This document shows, in pieces, positions 6,763-12,299 of a stretch of 17,884 nucleotides of DNA. Position numbers and translations under genes: made by a program. Under the pieces are notes generated by a model. That model did not search any database. It was given only the letters and a program-made list of their open reading frames with translations, and had not been told where the DNA came from. Source of the DNA: Planctomycetota bacterium (GTDB lineage Bacteria; Planctomycetota; Phycisphaerae; Sedimentisphaerales; Anaerohalosphaeraceae); contig DAOVVQ010000043.1 of the NCBI GenBank assembly GCA_030637065.1, positions 1 through 17,884 on the forward strand. The letters are read 5' to 3'. The first letter of the stretch is position 1. Every line of letters starts with the position of its first letter.

Positions 6763-8193
6763 CTATTCGAGATAGACCGTCTCGCCCGATTTGATCGGCG
6801 CGATCTGGTCTGCTTTGGCTTTGACGTCGCCGGCACAAATGGCGAAACCGGGGGCGATCTCGATGACGCAATCCGGTGAGCCGTCGGCCTTTGTCGGCAC
6901 TTCGATACCGGCGGCCTTAAGCCATGCAGCCGATCGATCGACCATCATCCTGCGGGTAACTTCCGGGCTGTCGTCGCCGGTAGCATTCTTTACGGGGGCA
7001 AATTCCTCGCTGCGAATGGTTTGCAGGATTATCGATTTGTCCGCCAGCGGCAGTGCATCGAAGACGAACGTCTCGAGCTTTACGCCATTGGGCTCTTCGG
7101 GCTTAACCGCTGTGCCGTCGGCGTCAACGTGTGCTATCTTCTTGACAGCCCGGTGGATGGGCAGGGCAAAACCGTCAGCATTGAGCTTTTCGACGAACGC
7201 CCGGCTTATTACATGGATCGCGATCGAGCCCAACTCAAAGACGAGCGAGCCATCGGGACTGCGTTTCTCCGCCTGCTCGTCGGGCAGATCGCTATATTCG
7301 ATCACAGTTACCCTGCCGTCAACGAGGCAGAAGTTGCCGACCTTCTCCTTGGAATGGGCCTTTATCAGCGCCCGCGAGGACATTTCCGCCTCGTCCATTG
7401 CGCTGAGCCCGATGAAAAGCTCATCGACAACGCTGACCAGCGGATTGTCGACCTGGAAATAGCTGATGTATTCGATGCCGCGGGATTTCATGTCGGCTGT
7501 GGCGCCGCTGTCGTAAAGGGCCTTGAGACTGCCGCCGTGGCCGTCGGGGCTGGCGGCGATCGTACCGGCGGAGGCCATCAATATCTTGCCGTCGAATGCG
7601 AAGTTCGGCAGCGTGCCCTGCTGAAAGATAAACACGTTGGACTCGTCCAGACCGTAATAGTCATTGCTCTTAAAAATCTCGACCGTCGCAACGTAGTTAA
7701 GCGGACTGGTCATCACGTACCAGGGCAGATCGGCCCCGTATTTTCTGCCAGCGGCAAGGATCGTCTCGCCAAAGATCTGGAACAGCGTCTTGTTCCTGAC
7801 CGGACTTATCGGAAAATTGCCCTTGGGCCCGTCAAAACCAAGCCGGGTACCCTGACCGCCGGCTACGACGAAGGCGGCGACCTTGCCCCCTGCAAGAAGC
7901 TCGGCGCCAAGTTTGCGAGCCTGGTCATATTTCGCCCGCATCTGCTCGGAATCAGGCGATGTGGCGGGATAATAATCAGCGGGGCCGAACTCCTCGGGCA
8001 AAGCGGCTGGCTTGGAATTTGTCACGTAATCCTGCACCCATCCCGGTATTCGCGAAAAATCAAGCCGATCGACCGCATCAAGCAGCCCATCCTGCTCATC
8101 GTCACCCAGTCGATCGTAAAGATCCAGCAGATGACCCTGTCCGTAACGGCCCAACAATTCCTTCGCAGCCTTGTATCTCTCACTCCTGCTCAT
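6763..8193 (-). CDS. UDPGP-family nucleotidyltransferase, UDP-N-acetylhexosamine pyrophosphorylase (UAP1-like)
   Basis: This 476-residue protein belongs to the eukaryotic-type UTP-sugar-1-phosphate uridylyltransferase family. The nucleotide-binding signature AGGQGTRLGF lies at 111-120, followed by DGPKGNFPIS with its catalytic Lys. Later come MTSPLN, QQGTLPNF (the UTP/sugar site), GHGGSLKAL, YFQVDNPLV and a C-terminal NGVKLETFVFDALP. This combination matches UAP1, which makes UDP-GlcNAc or UDP-GalNAc from UTP and the sugar-1-phosphate, better than GalU. Specificity is inferred. UDP-GlcNAc would feed peptidoglycan, lipid A and glycan synthesis. I start it at the ATG at 8193 (MSRSERYKAAKELL), where the helical N-terminus begins. 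The frame extends 27 codons upstream to 8274, but that part is Trp/Phe-rich and unlike the family. There is no Shine-Dalgarno site. It stands alone, converging with the thioredoxin gene. Confidence 0.88.
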   Translation of the reverse strand: MSRSERYKAAKELLGRYGQGHLLDLYDRLGDDEQDGLLDAVDRLDFSRIPGWVQDYVTNSKPAALPEEFGPADYYPATSPDSEQMRAKYDQARKLGAELLAGGKVAAFVVAGGQGTRLGFDGPKGNFPISPVRNKTLFQIFGETILAAGRKYGADLPWYVMTSPLNYVATVEIFKSNDYYGLDESNVFIFQQGTLPNFAFDGKILMASAGTIAASPDGHGGSLKALYDSGATADMKSRGIEYISYFQVDNPLVSVVDELFIGLSAMDEAEMSSRALIKAHSKEKVGNFCLVDGRVTVIEYSDLPDEQAEKRSPDGSLVFELGSIAIHVISRAFVEKLNADGFALPIHRAVKKIAHVDADGTAVKPEEPNGVKLETFVFDALPLADKSIILQTIRSEEFAPVKNATGDDSPEVTRRMMVDRSAAWLKAAGIEVPTKADGSPDCVIEIAPGFAICAGDVKAKADQIAPIKSGETVYLE

Positions 8194-8301
8194 TGACCAA
8201 ATCCAATTGAAATTCAGGTTCCACACCGCTTGAAATGACCCACAAAAATGCCAGCGATGCCTAAATACCCCCACATATCATCAAAAACCGGCAAAAATAC
8301 A

Positions 8302-8341
8302 CCCATCCAGCCCCTCCAGCCGTCAGCCCAGCCCCCAACCC
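8302..8341 (-). other. possible G-quadruplex tract
   Basis: On the minus strand five runs of three to five G (complements of 8302-8304, 8311-8314, 8327-8329, 8332-8336 and 8339-8341) lie within 40 bases, with repeated GGCTGG units. Four of them are spaced by loops of 2, 2 and 12 bases. It sits between the tRNA-Leu gene and the UAP1-like gene, where the latter's leader would be. Confidence 0.4.
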
Positions 8342-8395
8342 AGCCGTGATGGCCCTGCTGGCCTTCCAACAGGGACCGATTAGAGGACCGAAAAA

Positions 8396-8479
8396 TGCGG
8401 ATGAGAGGATTCGAACCTCCACGAGCTAAAGCTCACAGGCACCTGAAGCCTGCGCGTCTGCCAATTCCGCCACATCCGC
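8396..8479 (-). tRNA. tRNA-Leu (anticodon CAG)
   Basis: On the minus strand the 84 bases fold as a class II tRNA. The acceptor stem is a perfect GCGGATG/CATCCGC, with discriminator A. The anticodon stem CAGGC/GCCTG closes the loop TTCAGGT, giving anticodon CAG at 8443-8445. The long variable arm is GAGC-TTTA-GCTC, and the T arm holds TTCGAAT between GGAGG and CCTCT. The long variable arm and the anticodon both indicate leucine, reading CTG codons. CCA is not encoded; the gene is followed directly by five T. It stands as a single gene with its own promoter. Confidence 0.97.
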
Positions 8480-8491
8480 GGCAAAACAGGC

Positions 8492-8519
8492 ATATTAACC
8501 TTAAAACGCAGCCCGTCAA
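8492..8519 (-). promoter_or_regulatory. promoter of tRNA-Leu
   Basis: On the minus strand TTGACG (complement of 8514-8519), a 16-base spacer and TAATAT (complement of 8492-8497) place the start of transcription about 8485, a few bases before the mature tRNA 5' end at 8479. Confidence 0.65.
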
Positions 8520-8556
8520 GCGTTTTTTGAATCTTTTTGCCATTATTGCAGTGCCC

Positions 8557-8733
8557 CGCGGGAGCGAAATGTCAATTATCGAATCGCTCCGCGATGCTGC
8601 TTAAACAGATCCCTCCACTCGCTTCGCTCGGTCGGGATGACGGGGCTGGCGACCCTGCAGAGCCAAACCGATAGCTGGCGCCGTTGTGCATACGCCCATC
8701 GGTTTGCTGCGCAAATCCCGATGTACATTGGGA
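8557..8733. repeat. repeat-like intergenic DNA with several inverted repeats
   Basis: This stretch, within the 575 bases between the tRNA and the MerR gene, seems non-coding. It contains CGCG-GGAGCGA (8557-8567) pairing with TCGCTCC-GCG (8584-8593), and a segment at about 8607-8643 with CCACTCGCTTCGCTCGG, which I recall as a common dispersed intergenic sequence that yields spurious PTERSEWRDL peptides. It also has AAACCGAT (8665-8672) pairing with ATCGGTTT (8698-8705), and the near-palindrome CCCGATGTACATTGGG at 8718-8733. Open frames here are shadows. Copy number elsewhere in the genome is unknown. Confidence 0.45.
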
Positions 8734-8941
8734 CCACCCTTGTTGCGGACTGTGGCAGACGCTGAATCCAAAAATCCTCTGGCTGGCAAAATTGCTGCCC
8801 ATTCACCATAAATCCTTATAGATACAAGAGTTACCGCTCTTTATTCCCGCTAAACCGCTGTTGCGGCGGATAATTCCCCCAAAAAAGCGGATGATTTTTC
8901 AAAAAAAAGTGAGAAATTTTCAAAAAAAATAAAAATAATCG

Positions 8942-8970
8942 TTGACGGAAGTGCAATTGTATTTTACATT
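8942..8970 (+). promoter_or_regulatory. promoter upstream of the MerR-type regulator gene
   Basis: TTGACG (8942-8947), a 17-base spacer and TACATT (8965-8970) form a sigma-70-type promoter. An A-rich tract (about 8898-8938) just upstream could act as an UP element. It would drive the MerR gene, and perhaps the flagellar-regulation genes that follow, with a leader of over 100 bases. Confidence 0.55.
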
Positions 8971-8985
8971 TTATAAAACGTAAAA
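8962..8985. promoter_or_regulatory. nested palindrome over the -10 box, candidate operator
   Basis: TTTTAC (8962-8967) and GTAAAA (8980-8985) flank the perfect palindrome TTTTATAAAA, giving a 24-base dyad broken only by one A/C pair. It overlaps the -10 element, where a bound protein would block RNA polymerase. The MerR-type product of the next gene is the obvious candidate to bind, but this is inference. Confidence 0.5.
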
Positions 8986-9040
8986 CGTGTTTTGGCTGCG
9001 ATCCGGAAGTCGTCGCCTGATAGCAAGAGGGAACTAAAGA

Positions 9041-9088
9041 CATTATTGCAGTCTGATGGCAAGTGGAAAGTTAAGGCATTATTGCAGT
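9041..9088 (+). repeat. CATTATTGCAGT direct repeats before the MerR start
   Basis: The 12-base sequence CATTATTGCAGT occurs at 9041-9052 and 9077-9088, spaced 36 bases start to start, each a few bases before an ATG. A third exact copy lies at 8541-8552 upstream of the tRNA-Leu promoter. They may be protein-binding sites or a short duplication. The repeats bear on the choice of start for the MerR gene. Confidence 0.65.
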
Positions 9089-9115
9089 ATGGTTCATAAA
9101 TCGATTGAAAACTCT

Positions 9116-9418
9116 ATGGCCTCGCAAAAACAGGGTAAGGTTCTCCCGTTCAACGTGCCGACTAAACTCTACCGAATCGGTGAGGTTGTTCGGTTTACCC
9201 CCTTTACCAGGCAGACGATCCACAACTATACGACGATGGGGCTGATCCAGGAGTGCGACTGGACCGAGGGCGGACACCGACTTTACGATGAGTCCGTATT
9301 CGAAAGGCTCGCAGAGATCATGGAGCTGAGAAAGACAAAGAGCTTAGCTCAAATCAGGATGATGTTAAAAAAGGCGGAAAATTCGGAGGCTGCTGGGGTC
9401 AATGCCGCAGCCTCTTAA
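9116..9418 (+). CDS. MerR-family DNA-binding regulator
   Basis: The 100-residue product from the ATG at 9116 has a MerR winged helix-turn-helix. YRIGEVVRFTPFTRQTIHNY (about 19-38) is the first helix-turn-helix, GGHRLYDESVFERL (about 52-65) is the wing and second helical part, and a final helix with LRKTKSLAQIRMMLKKAE would dimerise. No C-terminal effector-binding domain or metal-binding cysteines follow, so it is a minimal MerR like those acting as simple repressors or architectural regulators. The frame is open back to an ATG at 9056 and another at 9089. Neither has a ribosome site and both lie among the CATTATTGCAGT repeats, so I prefer 9116, which leaves a normal short N-terminus. It heads a plus-strand run with the FlgB-like, FlhG-like and FliA-like genes, so a role in flagellar control is likely but unproven. 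Confidence 0.8.
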   Translation: MASQKQGKVLPFNVPTKLYRIGEVVRFTPFTRQTIHNYTTMGLIQECDWTEGGHRLYDESVFERLAEIMELRKTKSLAQIRMMLKKAENSEAAGVNAAAS

Positions 9419-9449
9419 TGATAATTAACGGATGAATTATTATTTGGAT

Positions 9450-9464
9450 ACCCCCCCCGGGGGT
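9450..9464. repeat. C8-G5 hairpin between the MerR and FlgB-like genes
   Basis: ACCCCC (9450-9455) pairs with GGGGGT (9459-9464) around CCC. The run of eight C is the longest homopolymer of C in the window. It sits 17 bases before the ATG of the next gene and could affect translation, or vary in length by slippage. It has no T tail, so it is not a standard terminator. Confidence 0.45.
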
Positions 9465-9480
9465 AATCGACAGAGCGGAT

Positions 9481-9903
9481 ATGGATTTACCAACTGCAAT
9501 AAGCGATAACGTGACGGAACTTCTGGCGAAGATCCTCGATTTCATCGAGCGCAGAAGAATGCTCATCACACAGAATATAGTCAACGTCGGGAAGAAGGGC
9601 TTTGTCCCCATGGACCTCGATGCCGAGCAGTTTGCCGAATTGATGGCAAAGGCGGTTTCCGAGCATCTATGCAGCGGGAGGTTGCTACTCTGCGACGGCG
9701 AAAATATACAGTTCGGTGAAAACGGCAGTTTTCAAAGCCAGCCGATCGTGGATATGGAAGCAAAAAAGCTGTTTGAAAACGACGTGAAAAATTATGTCGA
9801 ACTGCAGGTCGGCAAACTCTCTGAAAACCTGCTCAATAAAAAGGTCGCTATCGAGCTGCTCAAGCGAAGGAAAGCCCGCAGTTCGGCTGCCATTAACCAG
9901 TAA
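9481..9903 (+). CDS. FlgB-like flagellar rod-family protein (divergent)
   Basis: This is 140 residues, the usual FlgB length. Residues 21-45 (IERRRMLITQNIVNVGKKGFVPMDL) follow the rod-protein N-terminal pattern seen in FlgB, where a helix ends in QxILAxNIANxxTPGYxARD. The Asn-Ile is kept but the TPGY turn is replaced by KKGF. The C-terminal half (VDMEAKKLFENDVKNYVELQVGKLSENL, 90-117) resembles the FlgB segment VDMxRExxxFAxNxLQYQ and the following helix. FlgB forms the proximal rod of the flagellum. flgC and fliE, its normal partners, are not here, so this may be a second, specialised copy or a regulatory relative. The ATG at 9481 is preceded by GAGCGGAT. Homology is judged by eye and the middle (about 60-88) is not conserved. 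Confidence 0.55.
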   Translation: MDLPTAISDNVTELLAKILDFIERRRMLITQNIVNVGKKGFVPMDLDAEQFAELMAKAVSEHLCSGRLLLCDGENIQFGENGSFQSQPIVDMEAKKLFENDVKNYVELQVGKLSENLLNKKVAIELLKRRKARSSAAINQ

Positions 9904-9918
9904 TTGACAGGGGGCAAA

Positions 9919-9938
9919 CTACGCCACCGACGGCGTAG
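9919..9938. other. hairpin between the FlgB-like and FlhG-like genes
   Basis: CTACGCC (9919-9925) pairs perfectly with GGCGTAG (9932-9938) around ACCGAC. It lies in the 82-base gap and has no T tail. It could stabilise or process the shared message. Confidence 0.45.
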
Positions 9939-9985
9939 ACGAACAAGTATCGGAAATGGACTGTGATTTGGGAGGTTCGGAGAAA

Positions 9986-10834
9986 ATGACACGGGACACC
10001 ATGGAAAATTTGAAGCGAACGATGACTGAAAAAAACGCCCGGGCACGCGTCCTGGCTGTGACGAGCGGAAAAGGCGGAGTTGGAAAGACAAACATATCGG
10101 TAAATCTGGCGATTTGTCTCGCCGCTTCCGGCCAAAGGGTCGCCCTTGTCGACGCCGATATGGGCCTCGGCAACCTTGACATCATTATGAACCTTCAGAG
10201 CCGCTACAATATTTCACACGTCATAAGCGGCCAAAAGCAGCTCGATCAGATCACCTGTATCGGGCCCGGAGACGTCGAGGTGATTTGCGGGGCTTCCGGT
10301 CTCGAAAGTCTCGCCGACCTTACACGATTTCAACGCCAGCGTCTTGCCGACGAACTCGATACGTTTCAGGACAACTACGACCTGATGGTCATCGACACCG
10401 CCGCCGGCCTGAGCGCCTCCGTGGTGGGCTTTTGCCATGCCGCCGACCACACACTCGTCGTAACCACCCCGGAGCCGACCGCCATGACCGACGCGTACGC
10501 GATGATCAAGGTCCTTGCCGGACGGGATTATTCCGGAAAAATCAGCCTTATTGTAAACATGGCCGACTCCGTTGCCGAGGGTAAGAGGATATATCGCCAG
10601 ATCGCCGACGTGGCAAGACGCTTTTTGAATATCCACGTCTACGAGGCTGCGGTGCTATGCAGGGACGACCGCCTGCCAGCCGCCGTTCGGCAAAGAAAGC
10701 CCGTTGTGCTTGCTTATCCGAAAGCGCCGATAACATCGGCCATTACAGCCATGACGGCGAGACTCTCGAAAGGATCGGCTGCCACGACGTGCAGGGAAGG
10801 ATTTTTTCGGAAAGTTGTCAACTGGTTTTTTTAA
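9986..10834 (+). CDS. FlhG/MinD-like P-loop ATPase (ParA superfamily)
   Basis: The 282-residue protein has the deviant Walker A KGGVGKT (29-35), the VDADMGLGNLDI segment (55-66) that marks MinD/FlhG proteins, and VIDTAAGLS as Walker B/switch region. It ends in a hydrophobic, basic segment (REGFFRKVVNWFF) suited to form a membrane-binding amphipathic helix, as in MinD and FlhG. FlhG sets flagellar number and placement, usually with the GTPase FlhF. No flhF is visible here, and I do not see the N-terminal DQAxxLR motif by which FlhG stimulates FlhF. The ATG at 9986 has GGGAGG ten bases upstream. An upstream in-frame ATG at 9956 has none. The sigma factor gene follows after 153 bases, the usual flhG-fliA arrangement. 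Confidence 0.85.
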   Translation: MTRDTMENLKRTMTEKNARARVLAVTSGKGGVGKTNISVNLAICLAASGQRVALVDADMGLGNLDIIMNLQSRYNISHVISGQKQLDQITCIGPGDVEVICGASGLESLADLTRFQRQRLADELDTFQDNYDLMVIDTAAGLSASVVGFCHAADHTLVVTTPEPTAMTDAYAMIKVLAGRDYSGKISLIVNMADSVAEGKRIYRQIADVARRFLNIHVYEAAVLCRDDRLPAAVRQRKPVVLAYPKAPITSAITAMTARLSKGSAATTCREGFFRKVVNWFF

Positions 10835-10924
10835 ACTGCAGCGACCGATTGGCCGATACAGATACGCTGGTCTAATACCGCATTAACCGGCAACGAAGAC
10901 AGGCAACTGGAAGGACCGGTGCCG

Positions 10925-10950
10925 TTATCGGACTTTGGTGTTTCCGATAA
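10925..10950. promoter_or_regulatory. inverted pair of TCCGATAA boxes before the sigma factor gene
   Basis: TTATCGGA (10925-10932) and TCCGATAA (10943-10950) form a perfect 8-base inverted repeat with a 10-base gap. Each arm matches the sigma-28 (FliA) -10 box GCCGATAA at seven of eight positions. No matching TAAA-type -35 box is found at the right distance, so a FliA promoter is not established. It could equally be an operator or an RNA hairpin. It lies 38 bases before the sigma factor start. Confidence 0.4.
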
Positions 10951-10987
10951 CAAAAAAAAGTGAAAAATTTGCATGGAGGTTTGCCAA

Positions 10988-11767
10988 ATGAAAACGGCAC
11001 GGTTGGAACATATTGCGGAAGCATGGGATGATTTCTTCAGCCTCAGAGACGAACCTACGCGAAACCTCCTGATGGAACATTACCTTCCACTCGTCAAGTA
11101 CACCGCGGACCGGATCTATTCCAAACTTCCGGATAAAGTCGAACTTGACGACCTTGTCAGTGCGGGAATATTCGGACTGATGGATGCCCTCGACGCCTTC
11201 GATCCCGAAAGGGGCGTTAAGTTCGAGACATACTGCACACCGCGTGTCCGCGGCGCGATTCTCGACGAACTGCGAAGTATGGACTGGGTCCCGCGGCTGG
11301 TACGTGCCCGTGCCCATCAGCTCGAAAGGGCTCTGCAAACCCTCGAAGCGCACCTCGGCAGGATGCCCTCCGAAGAAGAGATCGCCGACGAACTGCAGTT
11401 GGAGATGCCCGAATTCCGCCGGCTCCAGCGCGACGCAAACGCGATCGGACTCGTTTCGCTGAGCAACAAGTTCGGAGACAACGACGGCGAAAAGGACATC
11501 CGCGAGATCGACATCATCGAGGACCAGAAGAGCCAGAATCCGCTCGTCGAGGTGCAGAAACGCGACCTCAAAACACTCCTGACCAGGGGGCTGACCCGCG
11601 CCGAGAGGCTCATCATCGTATTGTACTATTACGAAGAGATGACGATGAAGGAGATCGGCGCGACGCTCGACCTTTCCGAATCCCGCGTCTCGCAGATGCA
11701 CTCATCGATAATCGCCAGGCTCAAGGCCCAGATGAACACCCGCAAGAAAGAATTTGCTATCAGATAA
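10988..11767 (+). CDS. fliA: FliA/WhiG-family RNA polymerase sigma factor (sigma-28)
   Basis: The 259-residue product has the FliA layout. Region 2 covers about 25-100, including LVKYTADRI, DDLVSAGIFGLMDALDAFDPERGVKFETYCTPRV with the core-binding and -10-recognition helices, and GAILDELRSMDWVPR, a sigma-28 signature. Region 3 covers about 103-175. Region 4 ends in a helix-turn-helix (MTMKEIGATLDLSESRVSQMHSSI) for the -35 box. It would direct RNA polymerase to late flagellar and motility promoters. The ATG at 10988 has GGAGG eight bases upstream. The frame also begins at 10973, without a site. It follows the FlhG-like gene, which supports the flagellar role. No anti-sigma FlgM gene is seen adjacent. 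The name rests on family and context. Confidence 0.9.
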   Translation: MKTARLEHIAEAWDDFFSLRDEPTRNLLMEHYLPLVKYTADRIYSKLPDKVELDDLVSAGIFGLMDALDAFDPERGVKFETYCTPRVRGAILDELRSMDWVPRLVRARAHQLERALQTLEAHLGRMPSEEEIADELQLEMPEFRRLQRDANAIGLVSLSNKFGDNDGEKDIREIDIIEDQKSQNPLVEVQKRDLKTLLTRGLTRAERLIIVLYYYEEMTMKEIGATLDLSESRVSQMHSSIIARLKAQMNTRKKEFAIR

Positions 11768-11780
11768 CAGACGCCTTTAA

Positions 11781-11836
11781 TATAATGTCGCCGGCAGGTG
11801 CCGCTGATGCGGCGATAAATGCAGCCGGGCCGGCAC
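11781..11836 (+). promoter_or_regulatory. TATAAT box and structured leader before the DUF4282 gene
   Basis: A perfect TATAAT lies at 11781-11786, though no good -35 box stands at the right distance. Directly after it come GCCGC-TGAT-GCGGC (11800-11813) and two competing longer pairings, GCCGGC (11790-11795) with GCCGGC (11829-11834) and GTGCCG (11798-11803) with CGGCAC (11831-11836). This would give the following genes a separate, folded leader of about 90 bases. Confidence 0.4.
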
Positions 11837-11883
11837 TTTGGCAGGCTAAAATCCAGCATAGCAAGAATGGAAAGGGCAGTGTT

Positions 11884-12258
11884 ATGGAAGAGAAAACGTG
11901 TTTTGGCAAATGTCTTCTGGACATGTCGTTTGAAAAACTCATTACCGCAAGTATCGTAAAGATCCTCTATCCGATCGGTATCACCGGCGCTGTTCTCACG
12001 GGAATCTACATACTCGTAAAGGCGTTCGGGCAAAAACTCGGACCCGGCCTTCTGTACGTAGCCGCCGCACTTATCATTCCCGTGCTGATAATCGTCGCCG
12101 TTCGTATAGCGCTCGAGCTGGTCCTGACACTCTTTCGGATCGAAGAGAATACGAGAAAACCGGCGACCGCTGAAACCGCACCGGCGAATACGGACCCGGC
12201 GACACCAACCGACGAGCCTGTAATCGAATCGACTCCGCAGGAAACGCAGGACGAATAA
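11884..12258 (+). CDS. DUF4282 domain membrane protein
   Basis: The product is 124 residues. FLDMSFEKLITASIVKILYPIGI-like sequence near the N-terminus (about 11-32) and ALELVLTLFRIEENT (about 76-90) are the two hallmarks of DUF4282. Two membrane helices lie at about 25-46 and 54-76. The tail from 91 is Pro/Thr/Glu-rich, acidic and low in complexity. The function of the family is unknown. I start at the ATG at 11884, which has AAAGGG about eight bases upstream and matches the family N-terminus. An open frame reaches back to 11785 but that part overlaps the folded leader. The YihY-like gene follows after 41 bases on the same strand, so the two are probably co-transcribed. Confidence 0.85.
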   Translation: MEEKTCFGKCLLDMSFEKLITASIVKILYPIGITGAVLTGIYILVKAFGQKLGPGLLYVAAALIIPVLIIVAVRIALELVLTLFRIEENTRKPATAETAPANTDPATPTDEPVIESTPQETQDE

Positions 12259-12299
12259 CCCACAGGCGCCGGCGCCAGGACAAAAAGGAAGTATTTATC

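Noticed and set aside
8572..8809. Overlapping minus-strand frames of about 62-77 codons
   Set aside because: They lie in repeat-like DNA, and the peptides resemble spurious translations of a common intergenic sequence.
8982..8996. Exact 15-base word AAAACGTGTTTTGGC also found at 11893-11907
   Set aside because: One copy is inside the DUF4282 coding sequence, and a single 15-base match in 18 kb can occur by chance.
9904..9909. Perfect TTGACA just after the FlgB-like stop
   Set aside because: No -10 box is found at 15-19 bases downstream.
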